Shown: one piece after another, positions 26,325-35,708 of the stretch
Numbering within the stretch: the stretch's first letter is position 1
How the letters are laid out: each line of letters starts with the position of its first letter
Assembly (NCBI RefSeq): GCF_039543545.1
Contig: NZ_BAABJY010000002.1
Coordinates: 620,001-684,000 of the forward strand
DNA length: 64,000 bases
Direction of reading: 5' to 3'
Source of the DNA: Luteimonas vadosa
Lineage (GTDB): Bacteria; Pseudomonadota; Gammaproteobacteria; Xanthomonadales; Xanthomonadaceae
Position numbers and translations under genes: made by a program
The notes under the pieces: generated by a model
The model's input: the letters and a program-made list of their open reading frames with translations, nothing else
Databases searched by the model: none
What the model was told of the DNA's origin: nothing

Positions 26325-27119
26325 TCAATGCTGGTGGTCGTGGCCGTCGTTGGCTGGCGATGTCGGTTCGCTGGGGTGGCTTTCCACCGTGCCGTCCGCG
26401 TGGCGATGGGTGGTCATGCCGGCCTTGGCCGGTCGCGCCGGAGAGTCGTCGTGCGCGAGTGTGCCGGGTGGATGCGGGTGGTTGTCCGATGTGGATGCCG
26501 GCATGTCGCCGTGGTCCTTGCCCTGCCCCGCCGCGTGGTGGTCCTCGGCGACGCCCGGGCCGTGGGCATGCGGCTTGGTTTCTCCCCCGCCGTGTTCGTG
26601 GCCGCCGCTGCTTTCGACCAGCGCCTGGTATTGGGCGGGCGTCATACCGGGCAGCGCCTGCAGGAAGGCCGCCATGTTCCAGATGTAGACGTCATCCATG
26701 CTCCTGCCCCAGGCCGGCATGCCAGTCGCCTTGATGCCGTGCTTGATCACCCAGAAGGCTTCCGCGGCATCCACCCGCTCGCGTGTCAGGTTGGGCGGCG
26801 CCGGGTACAGGCCCTGGCTCAGTTCGGTATCGCCCATGCCCGGCGCGAGGTGGCAGCCCATGCACATGGCGTTGTAGTTGCCGGCCCCCTGGCGGATGCG
26901 CCCTTCGTCCTGCAGGTCGACGGGAACTTCCAGTTTGCCCGCACGCGCGGCGATCGAACGCTGGCGCATCTTCTCCATGACGGCATAGGTCGCCGGCAGG
27001 TGGGGATCGTCGGCGCCGACGTTGTACGCCCCCGACCAGACGAATCCGGCGACGGCCACCAGGCCCACTCCCAGCAAGAGCACGATGGCAAGCATCGTCG
27101 TCTTGATTGAGTCACGCAT
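26325..27119 (-). CDS. copM: Membrane-anchored cytochrome c with His-rich tail, CopM-like
   Basis: A 264-aa protein with an N-terminal anchor (residues 8-30) and a class I cytochrome c domain. The heme motif is CMGCH at residues 86-90 and the distal Met is likely that in ATGMPAWGRSMDD. After about residue 170 the sequence becomes a long His/Asp/Gly-rich tail (GGHEHGGGETKPHAHG ... DGHDHQH) with many histidines. In Xanthomonas-type clusters copM encodes such a cytochrome next to copB. Electron transfer coupled to Cu(I) oxidation by CopA is a reasonable inference, with the tail as a metal reservoir. Confidence 0.85.
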   Translation of the reverse strand: MRDSIKTTMLAIVLLLGVGLVAVAGFVWSGAYNVGADDPHLPATYAVMEKMRQRSIAARAGKLEVPVDLQDEGRIRQGAGNYNAMCMGCHLAPGMGDTELSQGLYPAPPNLTRERVDAAEAFWVIKHGIKATGMPAWGRSMDDVYIWNMAAFLQALPGMTPAQYQALVESSGGHEHGGGETKPHAHGPGVAEDHHAAGQGKDHGDMPASTSDNHPHPPGTLAHDDSPARPAKAGMTTHRHADGTVESHPSEPTSPANDGHDHQH

Positions 27120-27131
27120 GTCGATCTCCCG

Positions 27132-28340
27132 TCAGAACCAGATCCGCAGGCCCGCCACGAAGCGGGTTTCGTCGATGTCTTCCCCGTCCAGTCGCCGGTA
27201 ACGCGCGGTCTTGCCGAAAGCGCGCTCGCGGACGAGGCCGATGTAGGGGGCGAACTCACGGCGCAGGTGGTAGCGCAACCGCAGGCCCGCCTCGACCGTG
27301 CCCAGGCCCGAACCAATGCCGCGCGCCGGATCGTCCTTGCCGTGGAACTCCACTTCCACCAGCGGCTGCAGGATCAGTCGGTTGGTCAGCAACAGTTCGT
27401 ACTCGACCTCGAACCTGGCCGCGGTCTGGCCGCGTTCGCCGACGTACGCAGTGGCCTCGACCTCGAATTTCTGCGGTGCCAGGCCCATCACGCCGATCGC
27501 CGCGTAACTCTGTGCGTCGGCCGGCCTGAAATCGTGGCGCCCGCCCGCGACCAGGTCCCACCAGCGCGAGATGCTGCGACCGTAGAGAACCTCCAGTTCG
27601 GCGGCTTCCGTATGCCCTCCCACGCGCTCGCCCTCGCTGCGCAGCCAGAGCCGGTTCAAGTCTGTGCCGATCCAGGCCTGGGCTTCCCAGGCCAGGCCGG
27701 TGCCCTCGTCCGCATCCCAGGCTTCGAGCCGGTCCAGCAGCCAGTAGGAATGCACGGCGGTGTCATGCACGGCGTGCCCGGCGACATCGGGGAAGGCCGC
27801 GCGGCGGTCGGCATCCGTGACGACCGGGATCGGCTCGCGTGGCGAGGCAAGCGCGCCGGCCATCCCACCGTGGTCCATGCCGGAATGATCCATGCCGGAG
27901 TGGCCCATCGCGGAATGGTCCAGGGGCACATGGTCCATTGCATCGTGGTCCACTGCGGATTCCTCCGGGGGGTCCTCTGCCATTTGCGCATGGTCCATGC
28001 CGGAATGATCCATGTGCGCCCCCTGCTCCCCGGGACCGTGTGCATCCACGACTGCCTGGGATGCGGATGGCTGCGGCGGGTTTGGCGCCTCGTGTCCCAT
28101 CGCCGCGTGGTCGACCGCCTGCGCACCAGCCGTGGGAGGCGCCTTCGCGGGCGTCGCCGCCTTGGGCTTGGCTTTGGGCACTGGCGTTGTCTGGGCCGGC
28201 TTCGCTGGTTGGGTGGGCTTTACCGGCTTGGGCATGGCGTGCCCCGCGTGTTGTGCCGCGACCGGCGACGCCACGAGCGCCAGCGCGATCACGCTGGCCA
28301 GGGCCGCGGGATGCAGCTGGATCTTCCTGGCGTGGTTCAT
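27132..28340 (-). CDS. copB: Copper resistance outer-membrane protein CopB
   Basis: A 402-aa outer-membrane protein. A signal peptide (ALASVIALALVASPVAAQ) is followed by a Pro/Lys/Ala-rich linker and a Met/His-rich copper-binding region (about residues 100-165) built from MDHSGM, MDHAQM, MDHDAM and MDHGGM units. The C-terminal CopB beta-barrel follows (YWLLDRLEAWDADEGTGLAWEAQAWIG-like start, ending ETRFVAGLRIWF with a terminal aromatic). Its start overlaps the copA stop (ATGA), the usual copAB arrangement. CopB sequesters copper at the outer membrane. Confidence 0.94.
   Translation of the reverse strand: MNHARKIQLHPAALASVIALALVASPVAAQHAGHAMPKPVKPTQPAKPAQTTPVPKAKPKAATPAKAPPTAGAQAVDHAAMGHEAPNPPQPSASQAVVDAHGPGEQGAHMDHSGMDHAQMAEDPPEESAVDHDAMDHVPLDHSAMGHSGMDHSGMDHGGMAGALASPREPIPVVTDADRRAAFPDVAGHAVHDTAVHSYWLLDRLEAWDADEGTGLAWEAQAWIGTDLNRLWLRSEGERVGGHTEAAELEVLYGRSISRWWDLVAGGRHDFRPADAQSYAAIGVMGLAPQKFEVEATAYVGERGQTAARFEVEYELLLTNRLILQPLVEVEFHGKDDPARGIGSGLGTVEAGLRLRYHLRREFAPYIGLVRERAFGKTARYRRLDGEDIDETRFVAGLRIWF
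27871..28014 (-). repeat. Direct repeats encoding MDHSGM units in copB
   Basis: A 24-bp sequence at 27871-27894 recurs identically at 27991-28014, with several diverged copies between. They encode the Met/His copper-binding motif MDHSGMDH. The identical copies 120 bp apart could recombine and change the number of metal-binding units. Confidence 0.75.
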
Positions 28341-30223
28341 GCGCGTTCCTCCACGCGGACTTCCCGGAACATGCCGGCTTCCATGTGGTACAGCATGTGG
28401 CAGTGGTAGGCCCAGCGACCCAGCGCGTCGGCACGCACGCGGTAGCTGCGCTTGGTGCCCGGCGGCATGTCCACGGTGTGCTTGCGGACCATGAACGCGC
28501 CCTGCTCGTCCTCGAGGTCGCTCCACAGGCCGTGCAGGTGGATCGGATGCGACATCATCGTGTCGTTGACCAGGACGATGCGCAGTCGCTCGCCGTAGTT
28601 GAGGCGCAACGGCTCGGCGTCCGAGAACTTGATCCCGTCGAACGACCAGGCGAATTTTTCCATGTGTCCCGTCAGGTGCAGTTCGACGGTGCGCCCGGGC
28701 TCGCGGCCATCTGGATCGGCGAAGGTGCTCCTCAGGTCGGCGTAGGCCAGCACCTTGCGGCCGTTGCCGCGCAGGCCGATGCCGGGGTCGTCAAGCTTCG
28801 CCGTCGGCGACATGGTCTGCATGTCCACCAGTGGATTGCCGGCTTCGCTGGCCGGGTGCGACTGCATACCCCCGGCGCCGTGGTCCATGCCGGCCATCGA
28901 TGCACCCGGCATCGCCGGCATGTCGTGGCCCGCGTGCGCCATGCCCGGCATGTCATGGCCCTCGTGGTTCGCACCGGGCTTCGCCTGCCCGCTGCCGTTG
29001 ACCGACATCCCGCCCATGTCGTGGTCCATGCCGCCATGCCCCATGCCGCCGTGACCCATGTCTGCCATGGTCAGGATCGGGCGCGGGTCCAGGTCAGGCA
29101 CCGGCGCGCGCAATCCCTCGCGCACCGCGAGCGTGCCGCTGACGTGGCCGGTGCGGCCCGTGTCCTGCGCGAAGATGGTGTAGGCGTCCTGGCCGCTGGG
29201 CTCGACGACGACGTCGTAGGTCTCGGCGACGCCGATGCGGAACTCGTCGATGCTGACCGGATGCACGTATTGCCCATCGGCCGCGACCACCGTCATCTTC
29301 AAACCGGGGATACGGACGTCGAAATAGGTCATCGCCGAGCCGTTGATGAAGCGCAGCCGGACCTTTTCGCCGCTGCGGAACAGCCCCGTCCAGTTGCCCA
29401 GTGCGGTCGTGCCGTTCATCAGGTAGGTGTAGGTATTGGCGTTGACGTCGGACAGGTCGGTCGGCGTCATCCGCATCTCGCCCCACATCAAACGGTCCTG
29501 AACGGTCTCGCGCAGGCCGTCGTCGCTCACATCGCGCAGGAAGTCCCCCACCGTCCGCTTGGCGTAATTGTCGTAATCCGACATCTTCTTCAGGCGCGCG
29601 AACAGGTCGGTCGGATCGAGGTCGGTCCAGTCGGTCAGCAACACGACGTAGTCGCGGTCGAAGGCGAAGGGTTCCGGTTCGATCGGATCGATCACCAGCG
29701 CGCCGTACAGGCCGGCCTGTTCCTGGAAAGCGGAATGGCTGTGGTACCAGTAGGTGCCGCCCTGCTTCACGTCGAAGCGGTACTGGTAGGCCTCCCCGCG
29801 GTGGATGCCGTCGAAGCTCAGGCCGGGCACCCCGTCCATGTCGGCCGGCAACAGGATGCCGTGCCAGTGGATCGACGTCTGGTGGCCATGAATGGAACCT
29901 GCGGGCAATGCATTGGACACGCGCAGGTTCACCGTCGTGCCCTCGCGCCAGCGCAGGATCGGCGCCGGGATCGTCCCGTTGACGGTGATGGCCGGCCGCG
30001 TACGGCCGGTGAAGTTGGCCGGGGTCTCGCCGATGACGAGGTCGAAGTCGGTACCCGACAGGACGTTGCCGTTGCCAAGCGATGGCTGGGGCTGCGCGAA
30101 GCCGCGCTGCGGCCAGAGGCCGAGGCCGGCGATCGCGCCGCCTGCGGCCAGGCCCTGGACGAAACGGCGCCGGGACGGTTGCAGCGGTGCGCCGGGCACA
30201 CGGCCGAACGAATGGGATGACAT
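28337..30223 (-). CDS. copA: Periplasmic multicopper oxidase CopA
   Basis: Oxidises Cu(I) to the less toxic Cu(II) in the periplasm. The 628-aa precursor has a twin-arginine signal (SRRRFVQG, residues 17-24) and all multicopper-oxidase copper motifs: SIHWHGILLP, YWYHSHSAFQ, HPIHLHGLW and the C-terminal YHCHMLYHMEAGM. A Met/His-rich insert between domains 2 and 3 (MGHGGMGHGGMDHD, GHDMPGMAHAGHDMPAM) provides extra copper sites, as in Pseudomonas and Xanthomonas CopA. AGGAG lies six bases before the ATG. copL precedes it by 126 bp containing two hairpins. Confidence 0.96.
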   Translation of the reverse strand: MSSHSFGRVPGAPLQPSRRRFVQGLAAGGAIAGLGLWPQRGFAQPQPSLGNGNVLSGTDFDLVIGETPANFTGRTRPAITVNGTIPAPILRWREGTTVNLRVSNALPAGSIHGHQTSIHWHGILLPADMDGVPGLSFDGIHRGEAYQYRFDVKQGGTYWYHSHSAFQEQAGLYGALVIDPIEPEPFAFDRDYVVLLTDWTDLDPTDLFARLKKMSDYDNYAKRTVGDFLRDVSDDGLRETVQDRLMWGEMRMTPTDLSDVNANTYTYLMNGTTALGNWTGLFRSGEKVRLRFINGSAMTYFDVRIPGLKMTVVAADGQYVHPVSIDEFRIGVAETYDVVVEPSGQDAYTIFAQDTGRTGHVSGTLAVREGLRAPVPDLDPRPILTMADMGHGGMGHGGMDHDMGGMSVNGSGQAKPGANHEGHDMPGMAHAGHDMPAMPGASMAGMDHGAGGMQSHPASEAGNPLVDMQTMSPTAKLDDPGIGLRGNGRKVLAYADLRSTFADPDGREPGRTVELHLTGHMEKFAWSFDGIKFSDAEPLRLNYGERLRIVLVNDTMMSHPIHLHGLWSDLEDEQGAFMVRKHTVDMPPGTKRSYRVRADALGRWAYHCHMLYHMEAGMFREVRVEERA

Positions 30224-30304
30224 GGGGAACTCCTGGATGGGATCAGCGTCGATTGCGCGTGCGCAGGAAGGCGCACGGTGCCTGGGCAGGCGTGGGCCGG
30301 AAGC

Positions 30305-30341
30305 CCTGCGCAGCGCAGGTCGAAGGGCGCCTGCAGGCGCC
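30305..30341 (-). promoter_or_regulatory. Two adjacent hairpins in the copL-copA spacer
   Basis: CCTGCG-CAG-CGCAGG (30305-30319) and the perfect 16-bp palindrome GGCGCC-TGCA-GGCGCC (30326-30341) sit directly after the copL stop and about 80 bases before copA. Neither has a T-tract, so they are not ordinary terminators. They may control readthrough, mRNA processing or copA translation. Confidence 0.55.
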
Positions 30342-30349
30342 GGGGACGC

Positions 30350-30790
30350 TTAGCCGATGGGAGGTCGGATCAGGTGTGGCAGGACCGGTGCCGGGTGCGC
30401 GGAAACCAGTGGTCGTACGGCACTGCCAACGATCGCCGCGAACGGGGCGCGGGCCGGCATCTCCACGACGGCCACCGCACCGTGCACGCAGGCGCAGCGG
30501 CAGCTGCCCGCGTCGCAACAGTCCGAACCGGCGAGGTCGCGCGGATGCTCGCCGCCACGCGCCGAAAGGTCGTCGCCGCCGGCGAACATCGAATGATGGA
30601 CAGCCGGCATCGACCGAACTGGCGCCTGGGCACTCCCCCCGTCGTGGCAGGCAGGCTGCGTCTCCAGTTGCGCGGAGTCACCGGCCGTGGCGCCCATTCC
30701 AGCGTGCACGAACGCGAACGCGTTGCCGGGCCCGTTCAGGACGAGGCCGACCAGGAGCAACAAATGCAGGAGGATTGCGGGAGGGCGCAT
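30350..30790 (-). CDS. copL: Copper resistance leader protein CopL
   Basis: A small exported protein upstream of copA. With start MRPPAILLHLLLLVGLVLNG (ATG at 30790; ATG 30808 or GTG 30823 are alternatives) it has 146 aa, a signal peptide ending near AFA, and a His/Met region (VHHSMFAGGDD). The CopL signature is a Cys cluster, SDCCDAGSCRCACVHGAV. In Xanthomonas, copL is needed for copper-induced expression of copA, although how is unresolved. It heads the minus-strand array, divergent from the tRNA operon. Confidence 0.85.
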   Translation of the reverse strand: MRPPAILLHLLLLVGLVLNGPGNAFAFVHAGMGATAGDSAQLETQPACHDGGSAQAPVRSMPAVHHSMFAGGDDLSARGGEHPRDLAGSDCCDAGSCRCACVHGAVAVVEMPARAPFAAIVGSAVRPLVSAHPAPVLPHLIRPPIG

Positions 30791-30899
30791 GCCCCTGAAA
30801 TGGTACATCAGGCCCGTTACCACATGGTCAATCCGGTGGACCCCGTCGATCGGGACGGATGCGGGAGCCAGCCGCCCCGCTCATCTGGGCGTGCCACGC

Positions 30900-30928
30900 T
30901 TGCAGGATGCGGGTTCGGTCGTTAGAAT
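30900..30928 (+). promoter_or_regulatory. Sigma-70 promoter of the tRNA-Ala/tRNA-Glu operon
   Basis: TTGCAG (30900-30905), a 17-bp spacer and TAGAAT (30923-30928), placing the start near 30935, about 12 bases before the mature tRNA-Ala. Hexamers and spacing are close to consensus. Confidence 0.8.
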
Positions 30929-30946
30929 TTCGCGCTTTCCGGCCGT

Positions 30947-31022
30947 GGGGCCATAGCTCAGCTGGGAGAGCGCCTGCATGGCATGCAGGAGGTCGGCGGT
31001 TCGATCCCGCCTGGCTCCACCA
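30947..31022 (+). tRNA. tRNA-Ala (anticodon GGC)
   Basis: A 76-nt cloverleaf including encoded CCA. Acceptor GGGGCCA pairs with TGGCTCC, the D arm is GCTCAGCTGGGAGAGC, the anticodon stem CCTGC/GCAGG holds loop ATGGCAT (anticodon GGC), and the T arm is GGCGGTTCGATCCCGCC. It is the first gene of a two-tRNA operon with tRNA-Glu 54 bp downstream. Confidence 0.97.
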
Positions 31023-31076
31023 GATTCCGGTCCTTGTTCGGGCGGGAATCGCAAGTTCGGCGTCACTTCATCACCT

Positions 31077-31152
31077 GTCCCCATCGTCTAGAGGCCTAGG
31101 ACACTGCCCTTTCACGGCGGCAACAGGGGTTCGAATCCCCTTGGGGACGCCA
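31077..31152 (+). tRNA. tRNA-Glu (anticodon TTC)
   Basis: A 76-nt cloverleaf including encoded CCA. Acceptor GTCCCCA pairs with TGGGGAC, the anticodon stem CTGCC/GGCGG holds loop CTTTCAC (anticodon TTC), and the T arm is AGGGGTTCGAATCCCCT. Its U34 is a substrate of MnmA encoded at 544-1689. An intrinsic terminator follows within 10 bp. Confidence 0.97.
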
Positions 31153-31160
31153 TGCACCAT

Positions 31161-31184
31161 ACGCCCGCGCAAGCGGGCGTTTTT
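31161..31184 (+). terminator. Terminator of the tRNA operon
   Basis: Perfect 8-bp stem ACGCCCGC / GCGGGCGT with GCAA loop followed by TTTT, starting nine bases after the tRNA-Glu CCA end. Confidence 0.93.
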
Positions 31185-31242
31185 CTTTCAGTCGATCGAA
31201 AACGCAAGCCGAGCGACACGGAGGCATGGAATGGAGGCAATA

Positions 31243-31267
31243 AAAAGCCCGCGCGCGGCGGGCTTTT
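31243..31267. terminator. Terminator downstream of the DUF1249 operon
   Basis: Inverted repeat AAAAGCCCGC / GCGGGCTTTT with a five-base loop. On the minus strand it lies 23 bases after the stop of the 63-aa gene; the symmetric A/T tails make it potentially bidirectional, backing up the tRNA terminator. Confidence 0.88.
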
Positions 31268-31289
31268 CGATGAACGGTCCGGATTTCGC

Positions 31290-31481
31290 CTAGAAGCCCG
31301 TGGTGGGGGTCGGCGCGGCCAGGCTGGAGTCGCGATTGGCGATCTCGGTCCAGCTGACCTCGGTTCCCTTGCGATGGCCCTTTTCGACGAGCTTCAGGCC
31401 GTCGGGATCGATGGTCAGGGTGTAAGCCTTGTCGCCGATCTGGATTTCGCGCTTGAGTGCCTTGTCGAGCTTGGTGGTCAT
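31290..31481 (-). CDS. Small uncharacterised protein (63 aa)
   Basis: A 63-aa soluble protein: MTTKLDKALKREIQIGDKAY, then LTIDPDGLKLVEKGHRKGTE and VSWTEIANRD. It is predicted as a few beta strands and one helix, rich in Lys, with no Cys and no signal peptide. It starts four bases after the DUF1249 stop and is followed by a terminator, so it is the second gene of that operon. I do not recognise a named family, but the coupling and codon pattern support a real gene. Confidence 0.72.
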   Translation of the reverse strand: MTTKLDKALKREIQIGDKAYTLTIDPDGLKLVEKGHRKGTEVSWTEIANRDSSLAAPTPTTGF

Positions 31482-31485
31482 GGAT

Positions 31486-32082
31486 TCACCTTTGTCTGCG
31501 GCTGGGATTTCCCCCCGATCCTAGCATTGGCGCGGCCTCCAGCCCACTAAGGGTCTTCTCCGAGCTGCCCTCCCCGGGACCTGCCGCTTCCGGCCAGGGA
31601 GGGCTCTCGGGAGCCGCGTCGATGGGCAGCAGAGTCGCCACGCCGTGCCCCCGTTCAGCCAGGAACTGGAGCCACTTGCCCAGGAACGTGTTCATCCGCA
31701 TCCGATGGTCCAGCACCTCGGCCGGCGGTGGGTACATTCCGATGACGTCCTGCCAGCGCCTGCCCACGTAGCAGTGGGTGGCTTCCAACTGGCCGGCGTC
31801 GCGGTAGAGCCGCAGGAAGGCCGACGGATCCGGTTCCCCGGTCTGGGGATCGCGCACGTCGTACGTCAGCCGGATCTCGGCCGTGTAGGGGTGCTGCGCG
31901 AGCACCTGCAAGTGGACGTCGAGGTTGTCGCCGATGCTCGACACGTAAAGCCCCGGCTGCAATAGACCCGGCGCGAACAGGCGAGCCAGCCGCGCATGGT
32001 TCTCCGCGTACAACCCCATCAGCCAGCCGAAGCGGCTTAGCTTGGGGAGTCGTAACGCATTGCGTGCGGAGACCTTTTGCAT
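31486..32082 (-). CDS. DUF1249 (YqiB-type) protein
   Basis: A 198-aa cytoplasmic protein. LMGLYAENHARLARLFAPGL, AEIRLTYDVRDPQTGEPDPS and the C-terminal RMRMNTFLGKWLQFLAERGHG match the DUF1249 family (E. coli YqiB), where the last segment is the strongest signature. YqiB is linked by genomic context to cAMP phosphodiesterase CpdA; no cpdA is adjacent here. A Pro/Ser/Gly-rich tail of about 35 residues extends beyond the family core. A TAGCAT box ends six bases before the ATG, suggesting a leaderless transcript. Confidence 0.85.
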   Translation of the reverse strand: MQKVSARNALRLPKLSRFGWLMGLYAENHARLARLFAPGLLQPGLYVSSIGDNLDVHLQVLAQHPYTAEIRLTYDVRDPQTGEPDPSAFLRLYRDAGQLEATHCYVGRRWQDVIGMYPPPAEVLDHRMRMNTFLGKWLQFLAERGHGVATLLPIDAAPESPPWPEAAGPGEGSSEKTLSGLEAAPMLGSGGNPSRRQR

Positions 32083-32088
32083 GCGTTG

Positions 32089-32094
32089 ATGCTA
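32089..32094 (-). promoter_or_regulatory. -10 box six bases before the DUF1249 start
   Basis: TAGCAT, then CAACGC, then ATG on the minus strand; no ribosome site and no strong -35. Same geometry as at clpS and the Cys-rich copper gene. Confidence 0.4.
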
Positions 32095-32235
32095 CACGCT
32101 GCAAACCGGGTGCGGCAGCATTGACGGATCGCGGAATCGCGCCTAGATTGCAGGTTCCCCGTTCGCAACGGCACCGCCCCACGCCAGGTACCGGCAGGAC
32201 TGCCAAGCCGCATGCGGCGCGGAACGGATATCCCG

Positions 32236-32260
32236 AAAGGCCCGCCGCAGGCGGGCCTTT
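32236..32260. terminator. Terminator after ppsR
   Basis: Inverted repeat AAAGGCCCGC / GCGGGCCTTT with five-base loop, beginning six bases beyond the ppsR stop on the minus strand. The T-tract is short (TTT), so efficiency is uncertain. Confidence 0.75.
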
Positions 32261-32265
32261 CCGCA

Positions 32266-33087
32266 TCAGAACATGTCGCGATGGATATCCAGGGTAGTCA
32301 TCACCTTGCTGGCGATCTCCTCGATCGAGGTGTGCGTGGTACTCAGCACCGGGATGCGCTCGGCCCGGAACAGCGACTCCGCGGCCGCCACTTCGCGCTT
32401 GCAGGTCTCGAGCTTGGCGTAGCGCGAATCCGGGCGCCGCTCCTGGCGGATCTGGTGCAGTCGCACCGGGTCGATGGTCAGCGCGAACAGCTTGGCTCGG
32501 TGCGCCCGCAGCCGCTCGGGCAGGCGGTCGTGCTCCAGGTCCTCCTCGGTCAAGGGGTAGTTGGCGGCCCTGACCCCGTAGTGCAGCGCCAGGTAGACGC
32601 AGGTCGGAGTCTTGCCGGCACGCGAGACGGCGACCAGGATGACGTCGGCCTCGTCGTAATTGATCGAAATGCCGTCGTCGTGGGTCAGTGCGTAGTTCAT
32701 GGCGTTGATCCGACGGTGGTAGGTGTCGAAATCTGCCATTCCGTGGGCTTGCCCGACGCGGGACTCGCGCTGCTGACCGAGCTCCGCCTCGAGCGGCGCG
32801 ATGAAGGGTTCGAAGACGTCGAGGATCAGGGCACCGCTTTCCGCCAGCAGCCCCTTGAGCTCCGGGTCGACGCAGGTGTTGATGACGATCGGCCTCACGC
32901 CATGGGCGACGCCCGAGGCTCGGATCTCGGCGGCAGCCGCGCGCGCCCGGTCGGGCGAATCGACGAATGGCAGGCGATCGGTGGCGAAATCGGTCCCGGT
33001 AAACTGGGTCAGCAAGCTGTGGCCGATGGTTTCAGCGGTGATGCCGGTGCCGTCGGAAACATAGAAGATCGGCCGGGACTGGGCCAT
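32266..33087 (-). CDS. ppsR: PEP synthase regulatory protein (kinase/pyrophosphorylase, DUF299)
   Basis: Bifunctional regulator that inactivates PEP synthase by ADP-dependent phosphorylation of a threonine and reactivates it by Pi-dependent dephosphorylation. The 273-aa product begins MAQSRPIFYVSDGTGITAET and has the P-loop-like VAVSRAGKTPTCVYLALHYG and the late SLFRAERIPVLSTTHTSIEEIA that defines the family. The start at 33087 gives the standard N-terminus. It is divergent from its target ppsA with 137 bp between, the usual arrangement. Confidence 0.95.
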   Translation of the reverse strand: MAQSRPIFYVSDGTGITAETIGHSLLTQFTGTDFATDRLPFVDSPDRARAAAAEIRASGVAHGVRPIVINTCVDPELKGLLAESGALILDVFEPFIAPLEAELGQQRESRVGQAHGMADFDTYHRRINAMNYALTHDDGISINYDEADVILVAVSRAGKTPTCVYLALHYGVRAANYPLTEEDLEHDRLPERLRAHRAKLFALTIDPVRLHQIRQERRPDSRYAKLETCKREVAAAESLFRAERIPVLSTTHTSIEEIASKVMTTLDIHRDMF

Positions 33088-33224
33088 GGGGATCGGGTTC
33101 CATAGGAAGGGGGCAACGCGGCACGCGCCCGGGATTGCTAAAATAGCCAACTTCGGCCGGCGACGCCTGCCCTGCCCGGCCGACCACCCCCCGATTTCCT
33201 GCTTTCGTTCCCGGAGTGCCCGTC

Positions 33225-35615
<2,391 letters not shown>

Positions 35616-35657
35616 CGCTTCGCTAACGGAAACGTCGCTACGCTGGGCACCCTGCTT

Positions 35658-35680
35658 GACGCCCCGCGATGCGGGGCGTC
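35658..35680 (+). other. Perfect hairpin between ppsA and mscS
   Basis: GACGCCCCGC-GAT-GCGGGGCGTC, a 10-bp perfect stem with a three-base loop and no T-tract, 42 bases after the ppsA stop. It may act as a weak terminator or 3' stabiliser. Confidence 0.5.
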
Positions 35681-35708
35681 GCACTTGCGGATGACGGGAG
35701 GGATGTTG

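Noticed and set aside
27871..28014. Short direct repeats considered as a CRISPR array
   Set aside because: Repeats are in frame, diverged and encode the CopB Met/His motif; no regular spacers and no cas genes nearby.
27839..30220. A 793-codon plus-strand frame opposite copA and copB
   Set aside because: Antisense of the real copA/copB genes, which have complete motifs and ribosome sites.
30947..31152. Integration of the copper cluster at the tRNA genes with att repeats
   Set aside because: No second copy of the 3' end of tRNA-Ala or tRNA-Glu was found near 18036-18130, and no integrase gene is present in the window.
33116..33144. Sigma-54 type promoter upstream of ppsA
   Set aside because: The GG and GC elements are 15 bases apart rather than 10; a TAAAAT box is a simpler candidate.
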